NCBI RefSeq assembly: GCF_900110185.1
Contig: NZ_FOCT01000006.1
Location: forward strand, 124,001 to 188,000
Direction: 5' to 3'
DNA from: Nitrosospira multiformis
GTDB taxonomy: Bacteria; Pseudomonadota; Gammaproteobacteria; Burkholderiales; Nitrosomonadaceae
DNA: 64,000 nucleotides
Program-made: the position numbers and the translations under genes
Shown: piece by piece, positions 50,562 through 58,158 of the stretch
How the letters are laid out: every line of letters begins with the position of its first letter
Numbering within the stretch: position 1 is the stretch's first letter
Notes under the pieces: model-generated
Database searches by the model: none
Told to the model about the DNA's origin: nothing
What the model saw: only the letters and a program-made list of their open reading frames with translations

Positions 50562-53263
50562 ACCTCCTCTTGCTCGAAAGCGAACAGATCAGGCATAGCC
50601 ATTTGGCGAGCCATCGCTTCGCAGTAAGCCGCGCCGTCAAGGAAATAGCGCGAGTTCAGTTCAATCCCGATCGCTTTTCTTTTCAACTTGATTGCACGGT
50701 ACGGGACCGTCATCAGGCCGCCGAAAGGATCCATTACTGTTTCTCCGGGCATGGAAAGCTGCTCTATTGCCCGGTCAACAATGTCGAATTGAAGTGGACA
50801 GAGATGCCCCTCTTTCCCGGCCGCGGACTGAGCCCCGTTCAAGGTCAGCATCCTGGTAATGTCCGTCCATACATCGGGATGCCATGATTGAGGCTGTAGA
50901 AGCATAAAATCGGATGGAAGCGTGCCTTTTGCTTCCATTGCCTCTCCGATCTTTACGTGATGCTCAAAGTCGTAGACGTTATGCAGGGAGTAGTCGCGGA
51001 ACATCTTGAAGATTCGCTCATGAGGCAGCCCTTCAAGCTCTTCCGGAGTCAGCAACCGATTGCCAGATGAGCGGGTGAAGCCGTGGGCGTCAATCTGCCA
51101 CCGCGCACGGCTGTATCCTGTTCCTGGCACAATGGGGCGCCTGTCTCTCGGCTCGAACGGCACACGAGTCCCATCTTCCGCGACGACGAGAGGCTTGCTC
51201 TTCTTAACTTTCTCATCTGCGTAACTGTCACTGGTATCAGTGGGAGGTTTGCGGAAAAGGAGCAGGTATTCAGGAACACCGCACCCCATCTTGGTCGCGT
51301 CCTTGCACTGCTCAGTCCAGCCAAGGCGGTATGTCTGGTTGTTCTCCCGCACAACATCGGTAACGATGGTTTTCATTCCCATGTGGCCGAATCCGTGCTT
51401 CTCAAAGCAATCAGCGGTTTTGGAATGGAAGCGGTACAAGGTCTGGAAACCGAGGCCTGTGAGTCCGCCAGGCACAATCCGGTCTTTGACGTGGATTGCA
51501 GCTATGCGTCCAGGCTTAAGCACCCGGAATAGCTCCGGCACCAGATAATCCATCTGCCGGAAGAAGTGATCGTTGTTATCGGAATGCCCAAAATCGGCAT
51601 AATTCGGGCTGTATTCGTATTGAGTTGAAAACGGTATCGAGGTGACAATCAGATCGACGCTGTTTTCTTTCATGTTGCGCGTCTCGATCACGCAATCGTT
51701 GTTGATGAGGGTGTAGCCGTCACCCTTCACCTCCACTCTCTCAACACCCAATGTTCGAGTCAGAGACTCGGCCATGGCTGCATTTGAGAGTCCGTACTTC
51801 CGGATAATCTCTCCCATGATTCGCACCTGTTCGTTATGTTGTTTCCACTTGCGTTCGAGCTGCCGGCGAACCTCGCGCTCTGCTTCTGTGTAGATCAGGT
51901 CTATGCGTACTCGATGCTTCTGCAAAAAGCGCTGTAGCCTGTGTATGCTTTGGATCAGGTCATTGAACTTGAACCCGATACCAAGGTAGATTGCCCAGTG
52001 GCAATGACGCTGCAGATTGCAGCCGCTGCCGAGCATTGAAGGTTTTCCGGCCAGTTCCGGCAGGAAACCGTTTGAGAAATTGAATACGGCTTGCTCTCGG
52101 GAATCGAGGTCTTGCGAACCGTAAACAGAGACAATGCCGGGGATAGATTTTTCGATCGCGTGACGCTCTGCCTCGAGGTCGTGCCAGATGATTCGATGAG
52201 CAAGAGGATCTTCTTTGCGCAGATCAAGCATTTTCGTGATGCGCGCATTCAGACTCTCCCGCTTTTCCCTCGAGGCCTCGACCACGCCTATGGCGGCTTC
52301 CTTGAACATTCGGCCTTGGCCATCCATATCCACGCCAGCATTGGTGTGATCAGAAGGAATCACATGCCAGCGGATGTCCAATTCAGGAAGAACGTATCCT
52401 TCATCAGAGAAGCCAAGATCGCTTGGTCTGTTGACGAATAACCCCCAGGATGCAACCCACATCCAGAATTCCTGTTCCTTGTGGGGATGAATAGTGAGCT
52501 GATCGGCTTTCTCGCTGTTTCGCTTGAAATAGCGAGTCTTCGCCTGCGATACGTCCATAATCCCCAGGAATGCGGAGTACGCCAGCAGCTCTATGTAATC
52601 GTTTGGGCTAGGCGTGGCAGTGGCAACGTAGCGATACTTCACGCCGTCTGAACGAATGCGATCGTTCATGGTTTTGTAGTCACCAGCGAACAATCCCATG
52701 AACTCTCTGAATGTCTTGGTGCCACCAAACCCGCGCAGACAAGAGGCCTCGTCCAGGCTGGCTACAGAGAAGAGGCGGGGTTCGAGCTTTCCGTCCCGAA
52801 CCGTTTCGTAGTTGGTGAGATAGATGCCGGCAGGATCAGCGGCTTCCTCGATTCGGCGAATGAAGCTGAGTTGAGGAATCCGGGAAGGATTGCCCGCTTG
52901 CCATTGCTTTAGCTCCGCACGCTGCGCATCGGTAATATCGGGATGATCGCCAGTGGCCAATACATGGGCGTCATTGATGAATTCCTGGCGGACATTTAGG
53001 GGCAAAGTAATAAGTCCCATACCCCCGGCTTTCTCCTGGGTGATTCGCACCACCTCGATCTGGATCATGCTTTTGCCAAGGCCGAAGGCTGCAAAACAAG
53101 CGCGCCGGCCACCACGAACCATCCATTTCACAATGGCTTTCTGGTGCGGCTTAAGGAGAGGGTTTATCTCGCTATCGTCTATCTCGAATCCGGATGATTC
53201 GGCGAGCTGCACTTTCTGCCGGAGAAAACCCAGGTAATCCTCGTTATCCGGCAAATCCCGCAT
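50552..53263 (-). CDS. Helicase-methyltransferase fusion protein
   Basis: About 903 residues from ATG 53263 (a GTG at 53269 is also possible). N-terminal part is a SNF2-like DEAD helicase: AAFGLGKSMIQIEV Walker A, SLDEAS Walker B, VATATPSPNDYIEL motif III, and SIHRLQRFLQK motif VI. The C-terminal ~400 residues are an amino-methyltransferase: TSIPFSTQYEYSP (motif IV, TSxPF) comes before MDPFGGLMTVPYRA (AdoMet motif I), the beta-group order. No nuclease domain is seen. It may modify phage DNA in a strand-opened state; the target is unknown. Confidence 0.9.
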   Translation of the reverse strand: MRDLPDNEDYLGFLRQKVQLAESSGFEIDDSEINPLLKPHQKAIVKWMVRGGRRACFAAFGLGKSMIQIEVVRITQEKAGGMGLITLPLNVRQEFINDAHVLATGDHPDITDAQRAELKQWQAGNPSRIPQLSFIRRIEEAADPAGIYLTNYETVRDGKLEPRLFSVASLDEASCLRGFGGTKTFREFMGLFAGDYKTMNDRIRSDGVKYRYVATATPSPNDYIELLAYSAFLGIMDVSQAKTRYFKRNSEKADQLTIHPHKEQEFWMWVASWGLFVNRPSDLGFSDEGYVLPELDIRWHVIPSDHTNAGVDMDGQGRMFKEAAIGVVEASREKRESLNARITKMLDLRKEDPLAHRIIWHDLEAERHAIEKSIPGIVSVYGSQDLDSREQAVFNFSNGFLPELAGKPSMLGSGCNLQRHCHWAIYLGIGFKFNDLIQSIHRLQRFLQKHRVRIDLIYTEAEREVRRQLERKWKQHNEQVRIMGEIIRKYGLSNAAMAESLTRTLGVERVEVKGDGYTLINNDCVIETRNMKENSVDLIVTSIPFSTQYEYSPNYADFGHSDNNDHFFRQMDYLVPELFRVLKPGRIAAIHVKDRIVPGGLTGLGFQTLYRFHSKTADCFEKHGFGHMGMKTIVTDVVRENNQTYRLGWTEQCKDATKMGCGVPEYLLLFRKPPTDTSDSYADEKVKKSKPLVVAEDGTRVPFEPRDRRPIVPGTGYSRARWQIDAHGFTRSSGNRLLTPEELEGLPHERIFKMFRDYSLHNVYDFEHHVKIGEAMEAKGTLPSDFMLLQPQSWHPDVWTDITRMLTLNGAQSAAGKEGHLCPLQFDIVDRAIEQLSMPGETVMDPFGGLMTVPYRAIKLKRKAIGIELNSRYFLDGAAYCEAMARQMAMPDLFAFEQEEVCA

Positions 53264-53265
53264 GT

Positions 53266-53577
53266 TCACTGCAGCTTCTCCACGGGCTTCAAAGGGTGAA
53301 TATTCACCCCGGTTACCGAGCATTTACGCGTCCCTTCCAACCTCTCCAGCCTCTTTGCCGCTACAAGCCCATTCACTCGGGCAGATACGGTGCTGAGCTC
53401 GATGTCGCCGTAATTCCGTCTGTGTATGCTCTGTATTTCCTTCAAGCTGATATTTCCGCCTAGCCATCCGTGATAGCGTTCAACGATCTCGCAGATGCGG
53501 TCTGATTGAGTCTTGAGTGTCTTGACCGGGAGGCCGTGATAAGCGGCAATGGAAGTGTCTTGCATAGCGGTCTTCAT
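53266..53577 (-). CDS. Small HTH-like phage protein
   Basis: 103 residues: ISLKEIQSIHRRNYGDIELS then STVSARVNGLVAAKRLERLE, winged-helix-like with basic end. Overlaps both neighbours (CII-like by 4). May regulate or assist replication. Confidence 0.6.
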   Translation of the reverse strand: MKTAMQDTSIAAYHGLPVKTLKTQSDRICEIVERYHGWLGGNISLKEIQSIHRRNYGDIELSTVSARVNGLVAAKRLERLEGTRKCSVTGVNIHPLKPVEKLQ

Positions 53578-54014
53578 CTCACCATCCCCTCTATCCGGCT
53601 GACCAGTTCAGCGATTGCCGCCATGTGTTCGTGTGCCTTATTGCGAATCACGGCCATTTCCTTTTCGCACACACCGCCATCTGCCAGCGCGCGCTGCATT
53701 TCGCTGAGGAATCCGGACTCAGCCGTGTTCATCTGAATTACGAGATCGAGGATTTCCGTGTCTGAAGCCCCTTCATGCCGAACAACGGGGATGCAGATCA
53801 TGCCTCTCTGTGCCGCGAGGTACTTGGCAATCTCATCGGTATTGGTGAATGTCTGGATTTGCTCCAACTCCTCAGCGGTCGTGTGATGCGTGCCGAGATT
53901 GGGATTGATCTTGCTTTGTAGCGTATTGGGGTTTTTCCCCATACGTGCCGCGAGTGCTGCGACACCTCCCGGATATGCGTGTACTGCCCTGTAAAGTACG
54001 TCTTTGATGCTCAT
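53574..54014 (-). CDS. CII-like phage regulator (CP76 type)
   Basis: 146 residues. DVLYRAVHAYPGGVAALAAR, then MGKNPNTLQSKINPNLGTHH: HTH of the CP76/CII family with the spacer-rich DNA recognition helix. It is second after cro on the minus operon, the place of lambda cII. A role in the lysis/lysogeny choice follows from family and location. Confidence 0.8.
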   Translation of the reverse strand: MSIKDVLYRAVHAYPGGVAALAARMGKNPNTLQSKINPNLGTHHTTAEELEQIQTFTNTDEIAKYLAAQRGMICIPVVRHEGASDTEILDLVIQMNTAESGFLSEMQRALADGGVCEKEMAVIRNKAHEHMAAIAELVSRIEGMVR

Positions 54015-54125
54015 CTGACGAAACCCTCTTTAAATCGTCGTTTTTTTCTTTTGTTGTCTGACTGAAAATGCAACTGTCAAAAAAAGAACTAAAAAATGAT
54101 CTTTAACAACCTTTGTTACCTAAAA

Positions 54126-54146
54126 GACCCCTCCCCGAAGGGAGGG
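54126..54146 (-). terminator. Hairpin terminator after cro (UUCG loop)
   Basis: Minus CCCTCCC TTCG GGGAGGG, followed by GTCTTTT. A very stable tetraloop, ends or slows the short cro transcript before cII, like lambda tR1. Confidence 0.75.
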
Positions 54147-54186
54147 ACAAAACCGGCCGAAAGGAGTAAAGCGCCGGGGATGGAAG

Positions 54187-54432
54187 TTAAGCGACCGATC
54201 TTGGCTTTGGTTTGGGGCGCAGTTCCGGCCAAATCAAATGCCAATCATTGGGACGGAGGTCTTTTCTGGTTACTTTTCCGCTCGTGGCCTCTTCAATCAA
54301 AACGCACCTTTCGGGCGAAACAGAAGCTCCTCCGGAGGAAAGTTGAGATAAATATGACAGGGAGACATCTAGGCGCTCTGCCAAGTAGGTCGCATTGCCG
54401 CGTTTATGCTTGACGTAGTCTTTAAGTTTCAT
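54187..54432 (-). CDS. Cro-like repressor (YdaS type)
   Basis: 81 residues: MKLKDYVKHKRGNATYLAER, LSYLSQLSSGGASVSPERCV, an HTH of the YdaS/Cro family with the E-A-T-S-G-K-V-T-R-K-D-L-R end. It is divergent from the CI-like gene. The start codon lies 8 bases after the -10 box, so the mRNA is leaderless or nearly so. Confidence 0.85.
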   Translation of the reverse strand: MKLKDYVKHKRGNATYLAERLDVSLSYLSQLSSGGASVSPERCVLIEEATSGKVTRKDLRPNDWHLIWPELRPKPKPRSVA

Positions 54433-54439
54433 GGAAGGG

Positions 54440-54470
54440 AATTTAGCAAATACTTAACTAATAGTCAAGT
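54440..54470 (-). promoter_or_regulatory. Cro promoter with operator
   Basis: -35 TTGACT (54463-54468), 17-bp spacer, -10 TAAATT (54440-54445). A 19-bp near-palindrome (54452-54470, minus ACTTGACTATTAGTTAAGT) covers -35. The next 14-bp palindrome CAAGT GTTT ACTTG (54466-54479) overlaps it. Near-copy of the plus promoter at 56981. Confidence 0.8.
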
Positions 54471-54503
54471 GTTTACTTGTTAATTTTTTACTAAACTTCA
54501 CGG

Positions 54504-54968
54504 ATGGACGAAAGAAATAAAAACGAGGAGATCCGGCGCGAAAAACTAAAGCGGCTGATAGAGGATCAAGGCGGGCACGCGAAGTTTGTAGAAAAACATA
54601 ACCTCACCCAAAGCCAAGCCAGCTATCTCTCACAAATAGCGAACGGTTATTCGTTTGGAGAAAAATCGGCAGAGAAGTGGCGTATTCGGCTCAAACTGCC
54701 GATAGGATTTTTTGATGTTGCCGCACTAACTTCGAAAGAACCTGAGCAGGAAGGGCCGCTTACAGACGAACAAAAGAGAATGATTCATCTCATGGGGCGC
54801 ATGAATCAGGGATCGAGAGACGCTCTACTAAAAATCGCTTCCTTGCTTCCAGCAGACGAGAAGATGGTAGGAGGGAGACGCATCGGCGGAGAGCGCCGCC
54901 AGCGTGAAAACACGATAAAACAAGAGCGACGTCATAATCTGCTAACCAAAACAACAGGAGGAGAATAA
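54504..54968 (+). CDS. CI-like repressor without protease domain
   Basis: 154 residues: EKLKRLIEDQGGHAKFVEKH, LTQSQASYLSQIANGYSFGE is a strong HTH. The C-terminal ~85 residues are charged and helical; no S24 peptidase Ser/Lys signature is visible, so RecA-stimulated self-cleavage is not expected. Divergent from the Cro-like gene. It is the most likely lysogeny repressor. Confidence 0.8.
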   Translation: MDERNKNEEIRREKLKRLIEDQGGHAKFVEKHNLTQSQASYLSQIANGYSFGEKSAEKWRIRLKLPIGFFDVAALTSKEPEQEGPLTDEQKRMIHLMGRMNQGSRDALLKIASLLPADEKMVGGRRIGGERRQRENTIKQERRHNLLTKTTGGE

Positions 54969-54969
54969 G

Positions 54970-55206
54970 ATGGATCGTCCCTTTTCGCTTGCACCTGATT
55001 CAATCTCACATGACACAATCGAGGCTTTGAGGGCCCTCTTGAAAGATGCGGAGAAAGGTGAGGTTATCGGTCTGGCGTTTGCCGTGATGTATAAAGGTCG
55101 TGATTACATCGTAAATACGGCCGGCGAGGCCCACCGGAGCCCGACCTTCGCACGTGGTATGGTGCAAGCCTTGGATGATCACTTAATGCATATGGTGCAC
55201 GAATAA
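54970..55206 (+). CDS. Small conserved phage protein after the repressor
   Basis: 78 residues: PFSLAPDSISHDTIEALRAL, VIGLAFAVMYKGRDYIVNTA. One base after the repressor stop, with GGAGGAG in front. May be in the repressor operon. Function unknown. Confidence 0.65.
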   Translation: MDRPFSLAPDSISHDTIEALRALLKDAEKGEVIGLAFAVMYKGRDYIVNTAGEAHRSPTFARGMVQALDDHLMHMVHE

Positions 55207-55344
55207 GGAACAACTCGATTTATCAACGCTCCAATAAAATAACTATAATGAACTCTGATGGATGGAAATCTCATGTGCCCCCACGGCGCATACCGCCCCC
55301 GGCGCCACCAAAGCCAGCGCCACCGCCCCACAAGTGAGAGATAG

Positions 55345-55812
55345 ATGGAAAAGACACGAGATGAACTGCTAGGTGAAATTCGATACGCGATCCGGCTCGC
55401 GGAACGAACGGCTCGCCTGTATCGCAGAGTTCAGACATTTAGTTCATTCTGCGCCATTATGGGAGGTAGCGCGGCCTTGGCGGGGGTATCCGACATATTG
55501 CCTCAAGGTGCTTTGGCCTGGGGCTCCATGATTGCAGCATCCTTTGGCGCAATGCTGCTATCCGTTCGACCAGGTGATAAAGCTGCCCAGAATGAGGCCG
55601 ATATAAAGCGATTCCAGCTTCTAATGTCTCGATCCAGTCATCTTCAAGATGAAGAACTTGCGGCTAGTCTGGAAGAAACGAGGGTCGGCGTTGCTCCCGA
55701 AATAGAACTTCTACGGAACGTTGCGTATAACGATGTGGTATCTGAACGGAATCGTGAAGATGCCGCCCTGCCTCTGACCTTGCCTCAAAAATTGCTTCGT
55801 GCTGTTGCCTGA
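55345..55812 (+). CDS. Small membrane protein (SLATT-like) in the immunity region
   Basis: 155 residues. Charged helix EKTRDELLGEIRYAIRLAER, then two membrane segments (FSSFCAIMGGSAALAGV and AWGSMIAASFGAMLLSV), then a helical cytoplasmic part. The layout resembles SLATT-type membrane proteins. Candidate superinfection or defence function; not proven. A TATAAT sits at 55244-55249 upstream. Confidence 0.55.
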   Translation: MEKTRDELLGEIRYAIRLAERTARLYRRVQTFSSFCAIMGGSAALAGVSDILPQGALAWGSMIAASFGAMLLSVRPGDKAAQNEADIKRFQLLMSRSSHLQDEELAASLEETRVGVAPEIELLRNVAYNDVVSERNREDAALPLTLPQKLLRAVA

Positions 55813-56056
55813 AGCATTGGACCTCTCCTCTCTCACTCACGTTGTCGGCCAGCTAAACCAAATCCAAAGATACACGGAAGATTTGCACGAGGTAGAAAAC
55901 CGCAGGGCTTTAAAGGCCAGAGCGGAGGAGATACGGGCTATTGCGTTTGCCTTGAGCGAACTTCTTATCAAGGGCTTTAATGAGGATGAGCGTCTAAGGA
56001 AGCGGATAACCGAGCTTGAGAAAGAGCTGGAGAAAAAAGAAATCCCTCCATGTTAA
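55799..56056 (+). CDS. Coiled-coil small protein
   Basis: 85 residues with strong Glu/Arg/Lys/Leu composition: RALKARAEEIRAIAFALSEL, RITELEKELEKKEIPPC. Overlaps the gene before by 14 bases. May partner the SLATT-like protein. Function unknown. Confidence 0.5.
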   Translation: MLLPEALDLSSLTHVVGQLNQIQRYTEDLHEVENRRALKARAEEIRAIAFALSELLIKGFNEDERLRKRITELEKELEKKEIPPC

Positions 56057-56093
56057 GATTTGATTTCCACATCAACCATAACAAGAGGGATTC

Positions 56094-56348
56094 ATGGAAA
56101 CGCTGCAAGACGCAACCGTAAAAATATGTGAACTCAAGGGCGAGAATCTTGCTCTCTGCTCCTTGTTGGCCTGCCTGGTAAAAGCTTTGCCATCACACGT
56201 TCAACAATCTTTGCCAAGTGCATTCGAGAAAGAACTAGAAACCGCACGAGTGGTGTGTATGAACTCAGTTGTTTCAGAACATGTTTCCGTTGGTCTGGAG
56301 CGCATGGCAGACGCGATTCATTCTTTGTTGACCAGCCAGACCCGATAG
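56094..56348 (+). CDS. Small phage protein, coiled-coil
   Basis: 84 residues: METLQDATVKICELKGENLA, and VGLERMADAIHSLLTSQTR. Helical, no known family. Followed by an intrinsic terminator. Confidence 0.5.
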   Translation: METLQDATVKICELKGENLALCSLLACLVKALPSHVQQSLPSAFEKELETARVVCMNSVVSEHVSVGLERMADAIHSLLTSQTR

Positions 56349-56393
56349 CGGCCCTGTAAAAGTCACTTCTTTCCATTCAACCTCCTCCAAAAC

Positions 56394-56418
56394 AAACCCG
56401 CCCCGAGCGGGTTTTTTG
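56394..56418 (+). terminator. Intrinsic terminator closing the repressor-side genes
   Basis: AAACCCGC/GCGGGTTT, 5-base loop, T6 run on plus. Ends the 54504-56348 transcript. Confidence 0.85.
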
Positions 56419-56444
56419 TTGTTCATAACGTGTAAAATTAACTC

Positions 56445-56669
56445 ATGCTCAGCAGGATAAAAAAGTGGTATGAAGGGAAATATTTTCCTTATGAAAACCC
56501 ACCCGATGCGGGAGTTTTTATTATTGGAGGGTTTTATCATCGTCACTGGACCGCACGAGTCGCGCGTATGCTGGTCGAGTTCTACCTTGAGCATTGGAAG
56601 TGGCTATGGACGATTGCCGCTGGCACAACCGTTGGTTTGCTCAATCTTATTTTCTGCAAGTTTTCTTAA
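56445..56669 (+). CDS. Small membrane protein
   Basis: 74 residues. GVFIIGGFYHRHWTARVARM, then WKWLWTIAAGTTVGLLNLIF, one clear membrane segment at the end. It has no obvious ribosome site. Convergent with and overlapping the minus gene 56604-56906. Confidence 0.45.
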   Translation: MLSRIKKWYEGKYFPYENPPDAGVFIIGGFYHRHWTARVARMLVEFYLEHWKWLWTIAAGTTVGLLNLIFCKFS

Positions 56670-56906
56670 TTCTGTCGGCGTCAATAAATCCTCCTGGATT
56701 GCCATCCCCAGATAGACGCCAATCACAAAAGCAACAATCCCCCACTGAATCGGTTGTCCGCAGTAATACTGCCGGAAGCAATATGCCAGCAGAGCTATGC
56801 CGATTAACGTACCAATCAGCATTGCAATAAATTCCCTCTTTTTATAATCCGCTCCACCAAATCGGGAAGTGGCCTGTGGTATTGGGTTAACTTTTTTCTC
56901 GTTCAA
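56604..56906 (-). CDS. Membrane protein on the opposite strand in the immunity region
   Basis: 100 residues from TTG 56906 (GAGGG upstream). KKREFIAMLIGTLIGIALLA and IQWGIVAFVIGVYLGMAI, two membrane helices. Minus-strand single gene among plus genes, a possible lysogenic conversion or exclusion gene. The 3' end overlaps the plus gene. Confidence 0.5.
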   Translation of the reverse strand: MNEKKVNPIPQATSRFGGADYKKREFIAMLIGTLIGIALLAYCFRQYYCGQPIQWGIVAFVIGVYLGMAIQEDLLTPTELRKLAENKIEQTNGCASGNRP

Positions 56907-56978
56907 ATCAGCATCCCTCTTTGTGGCATTCGTTTCTCAGCAGCGTTAGGAGTATTGTAGCAAAATAATTTAGTATAT

Positions 56979-57009
56979 GCTTGACTTATGCTTAAGCGTT
57001 TGCTAAAGT
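56979..57009 (+). promoter_or_regulatory. Second early promoter (P-left-like), with shared operator
   Basis: TTGACT (56981-56986), 17-bp spacer, TAAAGT (57004-57009). The 19-bp operator (56979-56997) matches the cro one at CTTGACT and TTAAG, and both run on into TTTGCTAAA. So Cro/CI should control both. Confidence 0.8.
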
Positions 57010-57264
57010 TCTCCCATACGCAACACGAACAAATGAAAGGTCGGCAGTAAATCGTAAGCGTGTGCCGATAACGAATTCTGCGGTTGGCCGGGGAGAGTAC
57101 CTCCTTAATAGATGTGGCGCGGTTAGCCTCGCGCATGGTTGCCCAGGATCGTTTCACTGATCTTCCCGCGCTGTTGCTGTGGATCAGTGAGGCGCAAAAC
57201 CGGCCCGGCTGTAATAGACATTCCGGCAAATATTGGGAATCGGCAATTTAATAAGGAGAAGGAA
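57010..57264 (+). other. Structured early leader RNA
   Basis: 255 bases between the promoter and the first gene. Hairpins: GGAG/CTCC (57092-57104), GCGCG/CGCGC (57117-57134) and a 9-bp stem TCACTGATC/GATCAGTGA (57154-57190). No gene fits. The place is like lambda nut or HK022 put sites, whose RNA makes polymerase resist terminators; that role is a guess. Confidence 0.5.
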
Positions 57265-57387
57265 ATGGAGATATACGGACTGATTATCGGGCTTGTGATC
57301 GTTGTGCCGCTGTTTGCTCGGGTGTGGATGGCTGATGAGCCTGACACAGAGGAGCAAGCCAAGACGCTATTGGGGGCGCTGGACTGA
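57265..57387 (+). CDS. Small membrane protein, first gene of the plus early operon
   Basis: 40 residues from ATG 57265, with AAGGAGAAGG just upstream. MEIYGLIIGLVIVVPLFARV then DEPDTEEQAKTLLGALD: one membrane helix and an acidic tail. TGATG overlap with the next gene. Confidence 0.65.
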   Translation: MEIYGLIIGLVIVVPLFARVWMADEPDTEEQAKTLLGALD

Positions 57388-57599
57388 TGAGCATTGTTGC
57401 AGCAGTGAAAGAAGCGATTGATGCAGGGCTCGGAGACTTCTGGATGCTGAACCTTCCAGAAGAAATGAAGAATGCGTATTACGCCGGATTTAAAGAGCGC
57501 AGCAGGGAAGACAAGGACGAGCACAGAGATTTCATTGTTATGAAAGCAGCGGCCCGGACTTTGAAAGAAAAAGGAGTAAGAGGTCTCTGCTTTTATTAA
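57387..57599 (+). CDS. Small phage protein, unknown function
   Basis: 70 residues, MSIVAAVKEAIDAGLGDFWM and FKERSREDKDEHRDFIVMKA. Helical, charged. Its start overlaps the preceding stop by one base. Confidence 0.6.
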   Translation: MSIVAAVKEAIDAGLGDFWMLNLPEEMKNAYYAGFKERSREDKDEHRDFIVMKAAARTLKEKGVRGLCFY

Positions 57600-57605
57600 C
57601 CATTT

Positions 57606-57897
57606 CCGCCTAGAGATAGGCGGCTTCGTAAAAGGCTTTTTGCGGCTTCGCGCTTAGGTAACGTCCGGTTTGCCAAGCGAAGCTATCGGAACCAGAGAGC
57701 CTTTTACGAAGAGCGCTGCGGCGTGGTGAGAACACGCACTGTATCAGACCTTTTCAAAGCCGGGTCGGTGTCGTGGAAAACACTTGTGGGATACAGGCTA
57801 TGTGCCAGCAATCTGGTTCAAATCCAGACAGTGCTCGCCGATTTATGAGCGTGATCATGCCAGCTAGCAAGTGGGGGATGGGCGCCCATCACGCTCA
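57606..57897 (+). ncRNA. Candidate structured RNA or RNA cluster
   Basis: A gene-free region (57600-57920) in the operon. Perfect stems: CCGCCTA GAGA TAGGCGG (57606-57623); CTTCGTAAAAGGCT/AGCCTTTTACGAAG, 14 bp (57624-57637 with 57698-57711), enclosing GCTTCGC/GCGAAGC (57645-57651 with 57677-57683); GCGTG/CACGC (57721-57737); GCACTGT/ACAGTGC (57736-57742 with 57828-57834) enclosing a tRNA-like arm CTGG TTCAAAT CCAG; and TGAGCGTGAT/ATCACGCTCA (57846-57855 with 57888-57897). The nested order is that of a folded RNA, not of chance. I do not recognise the family. Confidence 0.55.
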
Positions 57898-57920
57898 CCA
57901 GTTAATTACAGGAGTGGAAG

Positions 57921-58076
57921 ATGACGGATGACGTAATTGATTACCTGCGAGGGGTGTATGAATTTCTCAAGAGCACTTGTCCTAATGGTTTCGCCGAGGA
58001 AGCTTTCCCCTTACCTCCATCTCCTACGAGAGCGCAGGAGCTATTACTACACGCTATCGAAAGTGACGCACATTGA
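57921..58076 (+). CDS. Small acidic phage protein
   Basis: 51 residues from ATG 57921, AGGAG 8 bases upstream. MTDDVIDYLRGVYEFLKSTC, AQELLLHAIESDAH. It follows the structured region. An overlapping frame (57958-58143) competes. Confidence 0.55.
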   Translation: MTDDVIDYLRGVYEFLKSTCPNGFAEEAFPLPPSPTRAQELLLHAIESDAH

Positions 58077-58143
58077 AAGCGCTCAACGATTGCACGACAA
58101 AATCAGGCGCATAGATAGGCAGATGAATGATTTAGTGCGATAG
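57958..58143 (+). CDS. Small basic protein overlapping the gene before, alternative frame
   Basis: 61 residues from ATG 57958 with GAGGGG upstream. LLRERRSYYYTLSKVTHIES, AQRLHDKIRRIDRQMNDLVR, basic coiled-coil. It overlaps the 51-residue gene over 119 bases. Only one may be real, or both may be. Confidence 0.4.
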   Translation: MNFSRALVLMVSPRKLSPYLHLLRERRSYYYTLSKVTHIESAQRLHDKIRRIDRQMNDLVR

Positions 58144-58158
58144 GCGCAGGAGTGAAAC

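Noticed and set aside
55248..55337. 29-codon proline-rich frame (MNSDGWKSHVPPRRIPPP...)
   Set aside because: The composition is striking, but it has no ribosome site and overlaps the TATAAT at 55244, so it may be upstream of the transcript start.
57736..57836. tRNA-like sequence (CTGG TTCAAAT CCAG arm)
   Set aside because: The T arm and a 6-7-bp acceptor-like stem are present, but no D arm, no 5-bp anticodon stem with a 7-base loop, and no CCA end. Length about 100. Kept as part of the structured RNA region.
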